Source: Thermodesulfovibrio sp. | GTDB lineage: Bacteria > Nitrospirota > Thermodesulfovibrionia > Thermodesulfovibrionales > UBA6898 | Direction of reading: 5' to 3' | NCBI GenBank assembly: GCA_013824615.1 | Contig: PNOC01000009.1 | Location: 21,598-85,597 of the forward strand | Length of the DNA stretch: 64,000 nt | Shown: piece by piece, positions 1-9,108 of the stretch | Position numbering within the stretch: the first letter of the stretch is position 1 | Layout: each line of letters opens with the position of its first letter | Program-made: the position numbers and the translations under genes | The notes under the pieces: generated by a model | The model's input: only the letters and a program-made list of their open reading frames with translations | The model's database searches: none | What the model was told of the DNA's origin: nothing

Positions 1-841
1 ATCCTGTTTTGTCGCGCAATCCTTTTTCGATCAAATACAGCTTCCCGTCACTGTTGCCCGCGATCAGTATAATCCTGTTTTCATCAGCCACAACCGACGG
101 CACGACATACATACCCAGTTTCAGTCCTCTGAAGAATTGCCTGTCCTTCTCAAACCGGATACCCCGGCTGTCCGAACTATTCCTGAAAAGGGTGAGTTCA
201 CCGACAGAATTGCCCACAATCAGATCAGGCTTTCCATCAGCATCGATGTCATAGAGGACAGGGGCAGCATCATTCCCCACCCGTAGAGCAGCGTGCTCTA
301 CCCTGCTCCATATGGGCCTTTCAGCAGTCCCTGCATTGCGATAGATAATGACGGCCCCGGATTCCGAGGAAAAGCCCCCGGTGCCGACCAGGACCTCGGG
401 CCTGCCGTCATGATCCAGGTCGGCGGCCGCAGGAGCGGCAAAAGCACCAGCTCTGATATTGTCAAAGTAACGGGGAACAAACTCCCATTGCGGAGCCCCT
501 GCGGTTCCCGTGTTTCTGTACAGCCGCAAGCTCCCGTCCTTTGCCCCGGCTATCATCTCCTGCTTCCCGTCGTTATCCATATCAAAGAAAAGCGGACGCA
601 GAAAAGGCATAACATCGATTCCGCAGCTATTGAATACATTGCGGGTATTATCTTCGCAGTGAATCTGTTCTTTATACCGTATGACAGGGGCCGGAACTAT
701 GACCGGAGGAGGTAAGGGCTTAGCGATAGGGGGCAGTTCCAGAGGGGCCGGTGGCAGCACGACTTCCGGCGGCCTGATTTCTTCTTTTGGTCCGCAGGAA
801 AATAATGCAAGTAATAGAAGGACGAGAACTGCATTTTTCAT
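1..841 (-). CDS. FG-GAP/VCBS-repeat lipoprotein, 3' end cut by window edge
   Basis: At least 280 residues are readable and the frame stays open to the first base, so the C-terminus lies outside the window. The N-terminus is a lipoprotein signal (hydrophobic run ending in the lipobox LFSC), then a proline-rich linker, then repeats with the calcium-binding FG-GAP/VCBS pattern (FDMDNDGKQE, ADLDHDGRPE, YDIDADGKPD). Such repeats fold as blades of a beta-propeller, so this is probably a surface- or periplasm-anchored propeller protein; the ligand is unknown. The ATG at 841 is preceded by AGGGGTG, which lies inside the 3' arm of a strong hairpin (849-876). It follows the OmpA-like gene in the same direction. 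Family call is confident; function is not known. Confidence 0.8.
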   Translation of the reverse strand, partial: MKNAVLVLLLLALFSCGPKEEIRPPEVVLPPAPLELPPIAKPLPPPVIVPAPVIRYKEQIHCEDNTRNVFNSCGIDVMPFLRPLFFDMDNDGKQEMIAGAKDGSLRLYRNTGTAGAPQWEFVPRYFDNIRAGAFAAPAAADLDHDGRPEVLVGTGGFSSESGAVIIYRNAGTAERPIWSRVEHAALRVGNDAAPVLYDIDADGKPDLIVGNSVGELTLFRNSSDSRGIRFEKDRQFFRGLKLGMYVVPSVVADENRIILIAGNSDGKLYLIEKGLRDKTG

Positions 842-848
842 GAAGACA

Positions 849-876
849 CCCCTGACCGGCATATACCGGTCAGGGG
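849..876 (-). promoter_or_regulatory. 11-bp hairpin between the OmpA-like and FG-GAP genes, covering the latter's ribosome site
   Basis: CCCCTGACCGG (849-859) and CCGGTCAGGGG (866-876) form a perfect 11-bp stem with a 6-base loop. On the minus strand it begins 11 bases after the OmpA-like stop, and its 3' arm contains the AGGGG that serves as Shine-Dalgarno of the next gene. No T-run follows on the minus strand. It may attenuate transcription after the OmpA-like gene, hide the downstream ribosome site, or both. Confidence 0.6.
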
Positions 877-887
877 TTCTCAACTGC

Positions 888-1874
888 CTATTTGATAATA
901 ACTTCGAAATGGACTCTCCTGTTGGCCTTGGCCTCTTTGGAGTTCTTGTTTTTGGGAGTCGGGACCTCAGGCATTGCCAGTCTGGTCTCTCCATAGGAAA
1001 TGGTGGTCAAGCGGTCAGCAGAGATGCCGCCGTCCTTCATGAGATACTCTTTAACGGCGTTTGCCCTTCTCTCGCTCAGTGCCATATTGTGAGCCTCTGT
1101 ACCGTGAGCACAGGCATGTCCTTCAATCTGGACTCTGACACCGGGATTGTCTTTCAGAGTTTTGACGTCCTTCTTGAGAATTTCTTTGGCTTCTTTCGTG
1201 AGTGTCGCCTTGTCAAAATCAAAATGTATGTCCTCAAGGACTATCTTCATCGGCTCCGGCACCACCGCAGGCTTGGCTTCCGGTTTTGGAACCGGCTTAA
1301 CCTCAGGCATCGGCTCTGGTTTTGGAGCAGGTTTCACCTCAGGCATCGGCTCAGGTTTTTTAGGCTCAGGTGTCGGCGCCGGAGCAGCCTTCGGAGTCTT
1401 TCCACCAAAGGTAAACGTCAGTCCTGCCGTAGCCACCACGCTATGGAAATCCGTAAACACATCCCGGACATCAGTACGGAAAGCAATTTTATCAGTAAGA
1501 GAATATTTGAACCCGAGGCCGAAATTGCCCATCACATCAGTGCCCGATTCTTTCCGGACGTGTGCGGCACCGACACCGGCAAAAAGGAACGGATTGAAGG
1601 CCTGCTCCGGGGTGAAGTGATACACAACGTCAGCGTGATACAGCTCACCTACATGGTTTATATATTCCAACGCACCCTCAAGTCCCCAGTTCTTTGTGAA
1701 ATTATAGCCGGCACGCAGGCCGTACACAGGCCGGTCATCAAAATCATGGCCCGGCAGGGCATAACCGATAAAGGGACTCAGCTCAAAACTCCCCTCCCGA
1801 ATCTCCGCCGTTGCAAGAGCCGGAACAGATGCCGCAAACAACACTGTCATAAGTATCAATATAAGTCTGATCAT
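888..1874 (-). CDS. OmpA-family outer-membrane protein with peptidoglycan-binding domain
   Basis: This is a 328-residue protein that should link the outer membrane to peptidoglycan. A signal peptide (residues 1-23, ending ALATA) is followed by an OmpA-like eight-stranded barrel region (about 25-155), a Pro/Lys/Glu-rich linker of repeated KPEPMPEVKPAPK-type units (about 160-208), and an OmpA_C domain (about 210-325) with the typical IHFDFDKATL and LSERRANAVKEYL motifs. The ATG at 1874 has a strong AAAGGAGG site. A hairpin follows the stop. Classic OmpA/OprF architecture; the repetitive linker is long, and its copy number may vary between strains. Confidence 0.93.
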   Translation of the reverse strand: MIRLILILMTVLFAASVPALATAEIREGSFELSPFIGYALPGHDFDDRPVYGLRAGYNFTKNWGLEGALEYINHVGELYHADVVYHFTPEQAFNPFLFAGVGAAHVRKESGTDVMGNFGLGFKYSLTDKIAFRTDVRDVFTDFHSVVATAGLTFTFGGKTPKAAPAPTPEPKKPEPMPEVKPAPKPEPMPEVKPVPKPEAKPAVVPEPMKIVLEDIHFDFDKATLTKEAKEILKKDVKTLKDNPGVRVQIEGHACAHGTEAHNMALSERRANAVKEYLMKDGGISADRLTTISYGETRLAMPEVPTPKNKNSKEAKANRRVHFEVIIK

Positions 1875-1961
1875 TCACTCCTCCTTTGAAATAATATTAG
1901 TAATAAATATTAGCGCCAAACAGCGAGCTTTGCAAGCATGAAAAAGCCGGAAACAGGCAGG

Positions 1962-2678
1962 TCAGTATTTGAGGATCTCCAGGTAGTCCCGGATGTCGTT
2001 TTCTTCCAGCCCGGTCGCCTTCAGCTTTTTAAGGGTAAGGTCCTCGATCGCCTTCTCCCTGCTGCCGTTATAAAGAGGGTCCAGCTTAAGGGCCTGTGCC
2101 ATCGCAGTCGAGGCCTCGCCGTATTTGCCAAGGGCGTTATAACAGAGGGCCATCCGCATATAGGGAGTACTGAAGTTCGGCTCCCTCCTGAGCACATCTT
2201 TAAATGCAGCCAGCGCTGCCTCATATCTGCCAAGCCGGAAATAGGCATTGCCTATATTAAAATAGGCCTTCTCGGCTGTGGTATAGAGCGGGTTGGATAT
2301 CGCTTTTTTGTAGGCTGTTATTGCAGCCTCATAACTGCCGGACTTTTCGTAAGAATAACCAAGATTGTTATATGCCTCTGAGTAGTCCGGGGCCACTTTG
2401 ACCGCCCGTCCAAAATATTCAATCGCCTTCGGGATGTCGTCAAGGTGCATCAGGTGGACGATACCGAGCGCGTTGAGTACTTCCTTATCGTTCGGATTAA
2501 ACTCCAGGGCCTTGTGAAATTCCACAAAGGCCTGCTGGACCCTTTTTTCGCTCAGTGCAGAAACACCAAGGCGGTAGTGTGCGGTCGCCTGCTGCAGCCT
2601 GTTCTCAGCAGGCATCGTCGCGCAACTCCCCGCATATAAAGTAAAAAACAGCACTGCCGGAACAGTCCAACGCCTCAA
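1962..2678 (-). CDS. TPR-repeat lipoprotein, PilF/PilW-like
   Basis: This 238-residue protein starts with a lipoprotein signal (YAGSC lipobox near residue 19) and then carries about five tetratricopeptide repeats, with recognisable consensus such as AYNNLGYSYEKSGSYEAAI and AYFNIGNAYFRLGRYEAAL. Proteins of this layout act in outer-membrane type IV pilus secretin assembly (PilF/PilW) or as general envelope scaffolds. No pilus genes lie nearby, so the pilus role is only a family-based suggestion. It is encoded upstream of the OmpA-like gene on the same strand, 87 bases away. Confidence 0.8.
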   Translation of the reverse strand: MRRWTVPAVLFFTLYAGSCATMPAENRLQQATAHYRLGVSALSEKRVQQAFVEFHKALEFNPNDKEVLNALGIVHLMHLDDIPKAIEYFGRAVKVAPDYSEAYNNLGYSYEKSGSYEAAITAYKKAISNPLYTTAEKAYFNIGNAYFRLGRYEAALAAFKDVLRREPNFSTPYMRMALCYNALGKYGEASTAMAQALKLDPLYNGSREKAIEDLTLKKLKATGLEENDIRDYLEILKY

Positions 2679-2815
2679 TCTCTCACCTCTTTGTCATTAT
2701 TACCGCAGGAATGTATTCTCAACATAACCAGTCCGCCCTGTCAAGCAGCACAATGCGTAACAATTAATTTTTATCCGCACCGGGCGGTATTGTCAAGAAA
2801 AAAAATGCGTTCCCG

Positions 2816-2845
2816 TTGTGTGAAAAACCGGGTTTCCTGTATACT
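2816..2845 (+). promoter_or_regulatory. Putative sigma-70 promoter for the YehS-like gene
   Basis: TTGTGT (2816-2821) and TATACT (2840-2845) are spaced by 18 bases in the 353-base gap between two divergent genes. The leader to the ATG at 3032 would be about 180 bases. I see no gene in the rest of this gap. Confidence 0.4.
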
Positions 2846-3031
2846 TAGACCATAGTGACGCCAGAGGGGCTTAGACTTGAGTATATTCGACAGCGCTACC
2901 CTTAATCAGAACCGAATTCTGCTTGCAGCACCGCCAGTCTGGTCTGCTGAGATTCTGAGCTTTCCGTATTGCTGCCTCGCACTCTGCCTCAGCACCGGGC
3001 AATCCTTAATACAAGAACATGAGGAGCTTAT

Positions 3032-3499
3032 ATGACCAATAATGACCTGCTGCGCAGGCTACGATACGCGCTGGACATCAGTGATCCGGTAATGATCGAC
3101 ATATTTAAATTATATGATCATGACATTGACCAGGCCGGACTCTCCAGCCTTCTGAAAAAGGAAGACGAAACAGATTGTATCGCCTGCAGTGATGCTCTCA
3201 TGAGCCTGTTTCTTGACGGCCTGATTCTTTACCGGCGGGGAGGCGAGAAAAACGCCAGGCAGGCGGACAGCAATGCCGACATCACCCTGACCAATAATGA
3301 ACGGCTGAAAAAAATAAGGATAGCGCTCGAACTGAAAGAGGAGGACATGCTCCGGATCCTGGAACTGGCTGATATCCGACTGTCAAAATCAGAACTGAGT
3401 GCCCTGTTCAGAAAAAAGGGACATAAAAACTACAGAGAATGCGGCGACCAGTTCCTCAGGAATTTTCTGAACGGGCTCACCAAATATTACCGGGACTAA
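3032..3499 (+). CDS. yehS: YehS-like DUF1456 family protein
   Basis: This is a 155-residue cytoplasmic protein made of two tandem copies of the DUF1456 unit, each beginning NND-LLRRLRYAL / NNERLKKIRIAL and ending with the conserved CGDQFLRNFLNGL-type motif. Length and repeats match E. coli YehS (about 156 residues), whose function is unknown. The ATG is preceded by GAGGAG at good spacing. In the first repeat the Cys/Asp positions of the final motif are CSDALMSLFLDGL, a normal variation. Family assignment is solid; no function can be stated. Confidence 0.88.
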   Translation: MTNNDLLRRLRYALDISDPVMIDIFKLYDHDIDQAGLSSLLKKEDETDCIACSDALMSLFLDGLILYRRGGEKNARQADSNADITLTNNERLKKIRIALELKEEDMLRILELADIRLSKSELSALFRKKGHKNYRECGDQFLRNFLNGLTKYYRD

Positions 3500-3514
3500 G
3501 GAATTCTGATCTCC

Positions 3515-4219
3515 ATGATTTTCCAGAGAATTACCGCCTTTTTTCTTGCACTTGCCCTGATGGCCGGCCCGCTGTTCGCCGCAACGGACTTCTCAGACCT
3601 TATAGAAAAAAAGGGCCCGCGGGCAAAAGAGGTCGTGACCAGGCCGACCGTTACCCGGATATCGACATTACAGGGTCTGCCGGTAAGTGCCGTGCAGTAT
3701 GAATTTCTCCTCGACCACCCTCGCCTGGCGATGGTCCTGGCGCGCATCTGCGACCCGTCTCTTGACTTATACAGGATAGAGCCGCGCCCGGAGGGTTCCA
3801 TCCATGTCCATGACCCCGCAGGACTGGAGGGGGACGTTGACCTCGTCAGTGCCGTTCAGGGCAGAAGGCTCTATTTTGTTTCAGGGCATTTCACCTTTTT
3901 AAAGATGAAAGTCAACGGGCATATGGTTGTGGCAAATGAGTATGCTGAACATCCGGGAAAGACAGGCCATACCGTGGATGCCACCAGTACCAGTTATATC
4001 AAGCTCAACAGCGCCTTTGTGGGTATATTCGCAAAAATGATGGCCTTTCTGTTCCCGAAGAAAGTGGACGAGAGGATAGGCCGTTTTACCAATGCTGTCA
4101 GGAGTGTTGCATTTGCGGTCCATGAGGACCCGGAAGGCGCATACAAAAGACTGGCCTCCACGGGCGAGGTCAGTCCGGGCGAACTCAAAGATTTTGGCGC
4201 GATGTTCCTAAAGAAATAA
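3515..4219 (+). CDS. Exported protein of unknown function
   Basis: This 234-residue protein has a clear signal peptide (residues 1-23, cleavage after LFAA) and no membrane segment afterwards. I do not recognise a characterised family. It lies 15 bases after the yehS-like gene on the same strand and could share its transcript. The body is mixed alpha/beta with a conserved-looking VNGHMVVANEYAEHP stretch and a basic C-terminal half. A weak AAGGA precedes the ATG. Likely periplasmic or surface-exposed. Confidence 0.6.
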   Translation: MIFQRITAFFLALALMAGPLFAATDFSDLIEKKGPRAKEVVTRPTVTRISTLQGLPVSAVQYEFLLDHPRLAMVLARICDPSLDLYRIEPRPEGSIHVHDPAGLEGDVDLVSAVQGRRLYFVSGHFTFLKMKVNGHMVVANEYAEHPGKTGHTVDATSTSYIKLNSAFVGIFAKMMAFLFPKKVDERIGRFTNAVRSVAFAVHEDPEGAYKRLASTGEVSPGELKDFGAMFLKK

Positions 4220-4266
4220 CCGCTGTAATGAAGCAGGCAGACCGCACCGGATTATGACGGCGACGG

Positions 4267-4494
4267 TCAGACTTTCCCCTCATCTATTTTTACGATGCAG
4301 TTTCTTAAAGCGGCAAGCAGTTCGTTCGATATGCTCTGGATATTGTCCATCCGTCCGACTGCCTTCAGCAGCAGCTCACGCAGTTCATCCTCGTTTATTG
4401 CCGTGTCCAGAAGTTCCAGAGTCCCTTTGACTGCCAGGATATGTTCGTCCAGCTGCTCCGAGATCTGATCGAGCTCTTCACTCTTTCTTGACAT
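4267..4494 (-). CDS. Small helical acidic protein downstream of cheB
   Basis: A 75-residue, all-helical, leucine-rich protein with heptad-like spacing (EELDQISEQLDEHI, LLDTAINEDELRELLLKAV), so probably a coiled-coil or four-helix protein. It has no signal peptide and I do not recognise a family. It is encoded 85 bases after cheB on the same strand and may be its co-transcribed partner. Expression is supported only by the clean frame and context. Confidence 0.5.
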   Translation of the reverse strand: MSRKSEELDQISEQLDEHILAVKGTLELLDTAINEDELRELLLKAVGRMDNIQSISNELLAALRNCIVKIDEGKV

Positions 4495-4579
4495 AACGTG
4501 CCCCCTTCCTTTCCGACAAATCCGATCATCCCTGCGGACTGACCTGAGAATATTATACCAGAAATAAGCTCGCCGGCTG

Positions 4580-5656
4580 CTACCGGTTCATTCTTACGGC
4601 CTGCATCACTTCCGACGCCATAGAACAGAGAGGGACAACTGCATCGACTCCCCCCAGGTGCAGCGCCTCTTTCGGCATGCCATACACAACGCAGGAGGCC
4701 TCATCCTGGGCAAGGGTAACAGCCCCTGCCTCCCGCATCTCCTTCAGTCCGCGGGCCCCGTCGTCCCCCATGCCGGTGAGAATAACCCCGACAGCATTCG
4801 CGCCTGCGTAGCGCGCAGACGACCTGAACAGGACATCTACCGAAGGCTTGTGCCGGTTAACCAGTTGACCATCCTTCAGCTCGACATAAAATCCAGCTCC
4901 CCGGCTCTTTAACAGCAGGTGGTAATTGCCCGGTGCGATAAGAATCGTACCCCGGGAAACCGTGTCTCCGTTGCGTGCCTCACGCACCGCCATCCTGCAT
5001 AGGCCATCAAGCTGTGTAGCAAAAGACGAGGTGAAACCTTCCGGCATATGCTGCACGACCACAACACCGGGAGCATCCTGGGGCAGCCTTCCGAGAAAGA
5101 CCCTCAGAGCCTCCGGACCTCCGGTTGATGCCCCCACCACAATCACTTTGCCGGCATTCTGCAGATCAGGCTTATGTATTGCTTTCCCGATGACTGCATC
5201 TGCTGAATAGCAGGGCTCTGCATGACGGTTCCTCGGCAACAGGTGCACCTTTGCCATAGAGGCCGCCCTCACGGCATCGCATATACGCATTTTCGCCTCT
5301 TCCAGAAACTGCCGGGTGCCTACCTGAGGCTTTTTGATAATATCCAGGGCCCCATACTCCAGCGCCCGCAGTGTTGTCGCACATCCGGCTGCCGTAACCG
5401 ACGAACACATAACCACCGGCACCGGGTGGGTAGTCATCAGTCTGCCGAGAAAGGTTATGCCGTCCATCCGCGGCATCTCAACATCCAGCGTTATAACATC
5501 CGGCAGGTTCTGCGCTACTTTATTGAGCGCATCAATACCATCTTCTGCAGTCTCGACCGCCTCTATCATGGGATCAGACAGCAGAATCTTCTTCAGCGTC
5601 TCCCTCACGGAAAGGGAGTCGTCAACAACCAGAACTTTTATCTTTTTTGTTCCCAT
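4580..5656 (-). CDS. cheB: Chemotaxis response regulator protein-glutamate methylesterase CheB
   Basis: CheB removes methyl groups from, and deamidates, glutamyl sites of chemoreceptors. The 358-residue protein has a receiver domain (about 6-120; phosphoacceptor D58 in [10 protein letters not shown]) and a methylesterase domain (about 168-355) with the catalytic triad visible as S177 in GASTGG, H203 in VVQHMPEGF and D298/D299 in [10 protein letters not shown]. The ATG is preceded by AAAGG. No cheA, cheR, cheW or receptor gene lies in the window, so this is an orphan cheB, as often seen where chemosensory clusters regulate non-flagellar traits. The small gene at 4267-4494 follows it. Confidence 0.95.
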   Translation of the reverse strand: MGTKKIKVLVVDDSLSVRETLKKILLSDPMIEAVETAEDGIDALNKVAQNLPDVITLDVEMPRMDGITFLGRLMTTHPVPVVMCSSVTAAGCATTLRALEYGALDIIKKPQVGTRQFLEEAKMRICDAVRAASMAKVHLLPRNRHAEPCYSADAVIGKAIHKPDLQNAGKVIVVGASTGGPEALRVFLGRLPQDAPGVVVVQHMPEGFTSSFATQLDGLCRMAVREARNGDTVSRGTILIAPGNYHLLLKSRGAGFYVELKDGQLVNRHKPSVDVLFRSSARYAGANAVGVILTGMGDDGARGLKEMREAGAVTLAQDEASCVVYGMPKEALHLGGVDAVVPLCSMASEVMQAVRMNR

Positions 5657-5834
5657 TCCGGACCTTTTCCTTTAACAGTCATAATTTGCATTGCATTCCT
5701 GAACCCACGGGGAGTATGACGCAGCAGAGATTAGAGCATGAGGTGTTCGGACCTCCTGATACCATCATTCATGCAACCTTATAATAATAAGTATATCACA
5801 CGTCACATAACGGGCTGCTTCCTGAATAAACCTA

Positions 5835-5840
5835 TATAAT
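5835..5840 (+). promoter_or_regulatory. Perfect -10 box just upstream of dinG
   Basis: TATAAT at 5835-5840 would put the transcript start near 5847, only about 12 bases before the dinG ATG. There is no clear Shine-Dalgarno in between and the -35 region is weak. Confidence 0.4.
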
Positions 5841-5858
5841 AGAGACAGAAACAAAACC

Positions 5859-7748
5859 ATGGAACAGAAGAATACGGCAGTCAATACTACAACTCTCTCG
5901 CGGGAATCAGAAGCATTCCTGAACGACGTTGTTATGGAGGCGCTCCGGGATTCTGAATTGCGGACGTCGCAGATAGAGATGCTGCGGGCCTGTGCCGAAA
6001 TCACGGAATCCGGCGGGACGCTCATGGTCGAAGCAGGCACCGGGACCGGGAAGACCTTTGCCTATCTGATACCGCTGCTGCTCTCCGGCAGAAAAACCCT
6101 TGTCACCACACGCACCAGAAATCTGCAGGAACAGCTCATGTCAAAAGACCTGGCCCTGCTGTCTTCCCTGAAAAATATCGATTATGCCATAGCCAAAGGC
6201 AGGGGCAATTACCTCTGCCAGAGGAGACTCAGGGCCTTCACCCCAACTGCAGACAGCGAGCTGCCCGAGCAGCTTGAATACCAGGCGTGGGCCGAGGCAA
6301 CAGAGACCGGAGACTTTGAGGAGCTGGGAGCCCTGAAATCACGCCTTCAGGAAAAGGTCTGTTCTGACGGAGATGCCTGCCGCAAAACGAAATGCAGTTA
6401 CTACCGGGACTGCTTCTACTTCAAGGCCAGAAAAAAATGGGAAGCAGCGCAGATCGTTGTGGCCAATCACGCGCTCCTCGCCATCAATGCCATGATGCCG
6501 GAGGAAGCCAAGCTTCTGCCTCAGGCAGACGTCCTGGTGATAGATGAGGGGCACTCCCTCGACGGGGTGCTTTCGGACCAGATCGGAATCAATCTTTCAA
6601 AGTACCGGACAGACCAGATACTTAATCGGCTGCTGAGACTCGATGAACGGGGCGTATACAAAGGGCTCCTGTCGAGGTCGCCGGATTTATTCATTCCGGT
6701 TGAGTCTGTCAGAGAAGAAGCAAATATATTTTGGGCCAGGGTCGCCCGGAGCATCAAAGACCGCGCCATCATTAAGAATGCAGTGCGGCTTTCTGAGGCC
6801 CTGCATCTGCTTTCCGGGTCGGTCAAGGGACTCAGGGCAAAGATTAAGACCTCAATACTCGGCCTGTTTCAGGAGGATGAGGAGATCGAAATGGAAGCCG
6901 CCCTGCTAAGTCTGGCGACCCTCGCAGAGGAGCTCACCCTGTTTGCGGACGGTGCCGGGGGCTTTGTCCGGTGGGCCGAGATAGAAGAGAAGAAAACAGC
7001 CCTCAGGATGGTGCCGGTATATCCGCGCGATTTTGTGAAAACCAATATTGTTCCGTATTACCGGTCGCTTATTGTGACCTCCGCCACCCTTGCTGCAGCC
7101 GGTGATTTCGGCTTTACCGGTGATGTCCTTGGGCTCAGTGAAGCAAAAACCCTGTCCCTGCCCTCGCCTTTCAACCTGAGCAGTCAGATCACTGTTTCAA
7201 TAGAGAAGGGAATTAATCTTAAGAACGAAAAAGGCATCGAAAGACTCTCGGAAGTTGTCCTCTCAGAGGCAGGCAGGCTGGACGGGGGAATACTGGTTCT
7301 TTTCACCTCCCGGGAGGTAATGAATAAGACCTGGGCAATGATATCAGATGAACTCAGGGACCTCGGGCGGTTGCCGATGCAGCAGGGCGACATGCAGAAC
7401 AGGACCATGCTGGAGCTTATGAGAGAGGGGACCAGCGGCGTAATCTTCGGCCTCGAATCCTTCTGGGAAGGGGTAGACCTCAGAGGCGACGCCCTTACCT
7501 GCCTTGTTATTACGAAACTGCCTTTTGACGTGCCGAGCGATCCTCTCTTTGTTGCCCGCAAAGAAGCCATTGAACGCGCAGGGGGCAACCCCTTTGCGGA
7601 CTATGCCGTGCCTAAGGCAATTCTGAAATTCAAACAGGGCTACGGCCGCCTGATCCGCTCAAAACAGGACACCGGCCGGGTGATCATCTGCGATGAACGG
7701 GTGATCACCATGGGATACGGAAAAAGGTTTATGGAGAGTATAGGGTGA
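5859..7748 (+). CDS. dinG: ATP-dependent DNA helicase, DinG/XPD family
   Basis: A 629-residue superfamily 2 helicase. The Walker A motif is AGTGTGKT and motif II is DEGH. Between them lies the cysteine set typical of the iron-sulphur domain of DinG/XPD (C in GNYLCQRR, then CSDGDACRKTKC and C in YRDCFYF). C-terminal motifs include GLESFWEGVDLRG and QGYGRLIRS. DinG-type enzymes unwind 5'-tailed duplexes, R-loops and D-loops. Length is normal, with no N-terminal exonuclease domain as in the Gram-positive variant. The ATG at 5859 has no obvious Shine-Dalgarno and sits close to a -10 box. The cyclase gene follows 12 bases later. Confidence 0.93.
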   Translation: MEQKNTAVNTTTLSRESEAFLNDVVMEALRDSELRTSQIEMLRACAEITESGGTLMVEAGTGTGKTFAYLIPLLLSGRKTLVTTRTRNLQEQLMSKDLALLSSLKNIDYAIAKGRGNYLCQRRLRAFTPTADSELPEQLEYQAWAEATETGDFEELGALKSRLQEKVCSDGDACRKTKCSYYRDCFYFKARKKWEAAQIVVANHALLAINAMMPEEAKLLPQADVLVIDEGHSLDGVLSDQIGINLSKYRTDQILNRLLRLDERGVYKGLLSRSPDLFIPVESVREEANIFWARVARSIKDRAIIKNAVRLSEALHLLSGSVKGLRAKIKTSILGLFQEDEEIEMEAALLSLATLAEELTLFADGAGGFVRWAEIEEKKTALRMVPVYPRDFVKTNIVPYYRSLIVTSATLAAAGDFGFTGDVLGLSEAKTLSLPSPFNLSSQITVSIEKGINLKNEKGIERLSEVVLSEAGRLDGGILVLFTSREVMNKTWAMISDELRDLGRLPMQQGDMQNRTMLELMREGTSGVIFGLESFWEGVDLRGDALTCLVITKLPFDVPSDPLFVARKEAIERAGGNPFADYAVPKAILKFKQGYGRLIRSKQDTGRVIICDERVITMGYGKRFMESIG

Positions 7749-7760
7749 TTTGACGGAGTA

Positions 7761-8603
7761 GTGTATACTATGACAATAATACGAACCGGACAAGCTGGAA
7801 ACCGCGCGGCTACCATGGAACAGACGACTGATACACTCATAATAACCATCAGGGCAAAACTCAAACTCCTCTCCTGGGTGGTCGTGCTCATTATCTCCAC
7901 GGTCCTGCTTCTGAATATGAGAATACTTTCGTCCATCCTGGATTATATTCCGTCTGTTTCCATGGCTATTCTGCTGATAATCGTATCGGTGCTTGTGCTC
8001 ATCGGTTTTTATATTTCCAGAAAAGTCTCCCTGCATGCCATCAACAGTCTCAACGGCCTTGTCGTCTCCCTGCAGAACGAGATAGCCGAAAGAAAGCGCC
8101 TGGAAGAGGAACTGAAAATCCTGGCTACCACCGACGAACTTACGGGGCTGCATAACCGGAGGGGCTTCCTGACGCTGGCCGCGCATCAGTTAAGAATCGC
8201 AAAAAGAGAGAAGAAAGCGCTCTGCCTGATATATGCTGATCTGGACAATCTGAAAACAGTGAACGACGAAGCAGGTCATGAAGCAGGTGATACACTCATC
8301 AGGGACACTGCCGGTGTCCTGAAGGCAACATTCAGGGAATCGGACCTGTTGGCCCGTGTCGGTGGTGACGAATTTGTCATTTTCCCTGCTATCGGGCTCA
8401 GTGATGTAAACTCTGAAAGAATGGTCGCCCGGCTTCAGGAGAATATCGAAAGCTATAATGCCGTCAACACCTCAGGCTTCAGCCTTTCGTTAAGTGTCGG
8501 GGTATCTTTTGCAGAGCAGGGCTATGCCGGCTCAGTTCAGGAGCTCCTCTCGAAAGCCGACAAGCTTATGTATGAACAGAAAAGAAAGAAAAAGGAGAGA
8601 TAA
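7761..8603 (+). CDS. Membrane-anchored GGDEF diguanylate cyclase
   Basis: A 280-residue protein with two N-terminal transmembrane helices (about residues 35-55 and 62-85), a short coiled coil (NEIAERKRLEEEL) and a complete GGDEF domain with active-site motif RVGGDEF. An RxxD product-inhibition site (RESD) lies five residues before the motif, so feedback control by c-di-GMP is expected. The longest frame opens with GTG at 7761 next to GGAG; ATG codons at 7770 and 7815 are alternatives, and the one at 7815 (protein starting MEQTTDTL) would still keep both helices. It follows dinG by 12 bases and its last codons hold the ribosome site of the NosL-like gene. Confidence 0.9.
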   Translation: MYTMTIIRTGQAGNRAATMEQTTDTLIITIRAKLKLLSWVVVLIISTVLLLNMRILSSILDYIPSVSMAILLIIVSVLVLIGFYISRKVSLHAINSLNGLVVSLQNEIAERKRLEEELKILATTDELTGLHNRRGFLTLAAHQLRIAKREKKALCLIYADLDNLKTVNDEAGHEAGDTLIRDTAGVLKATFRESDLLARVGGDEFVIFPAIGLSDVNSERMVARLQENIESYNAVNTSGFSLSLSVGVSFAEQGYAGSVQELLSKADKLMYEQKRKKKER

Positions 8604-8604
8604 A

Positions 8605-9108
8605 ATGAAAAGGGTTTTATTTTTGCTTGTTCTGCTCGCAGTGTGCGTTGGGCCTGCAGCGAAGGCATATGCCGCAGGAAATGAGGATATCAGGCTCCAT
8701 CCGAACTGCAAGACCTGTGGAATGAGCCGGGAGATGTTCAGCTATTCGAGGGTCCTGATCGAATACAGCAACGGAACCTTCTCCGGCACCTGCAGCATCC
8801 GCTGTGCTGCAGTCGATCTGGCACTGAATATGGGCCGGGGACCGGAATCCATCCAGGCCGGGGACTTCAACTCCCGCCAGTTGGTTGACGCTGACAAGGC
8901 CTACTGGGTTATCGGCGGGAAAAAAGAGGGGACGATGTCCACCCGGGGCAAATGGGCCTTCCGGAAAAAAGAAGAGGCAGCCGGCTTTATCGCGAAGAAC
9001 GGGGGAACAAGCGGCACGTTTCACGATGCACTGAAGGCATCATTTGAAGACCTGTACAGCGACTTGAAACTTTTCTGGGATGGGCTGAAGAAACATAATC
9101 AGGAATGA
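8605..9108 (+). CDS. NosL-like copper-binding periplasmic protein
   Basis: A 167-residue exported protein (signal peptide ending KAYAA, about residue 23). It carries the NosL-type motif CKTCGM near residue 38, a second cysteine pair (GTCSIRC) and the YWVIGGKKEGTMS region. NosL proteins bind Cu(I) and help metallate nitrous oxide reductase, but the family is also found without nosZ, and no nos genes are in this window. Most NosL proteins are lipoproteins; here I see a signal-peptidase-I-like site instead. The ATG is preceded by AAGGAG located inside the end of the cyclase gene, so the two are co-transcribed. Its 3' end overlaps the convergent methyltransferase by 10 bases. Confidence 0.82.
   Translation: MKRVLFLLVLLAVCVGPAAKAYAAGNEDIRLHPNCKTCGMSREMFSYSRVLIEYSNGTFSGTCSIRCAAVDLALNMGRGPESIQAGDFNSRQLVDADKAYWVIGGKKEGTMSTRGKWAFRKKEEAAGFIAKNGGTSGTFHDALKASFEDLYSDLKLFWDGLKKHNQE

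Noticed and set aside
681..1889. Open frame of 402 codons on the plus strand
   Set aside because: It is antisense to the OmpA-like and FG-GAP genes, both with clear domains, signals and ribosome sites; its protein has no recognisable pattern.
1943..1958. Possible terminator after the TPR lipoprotein gene
   Set aside because: Only a three- to four-base stem before TTTTT; too weak to call.
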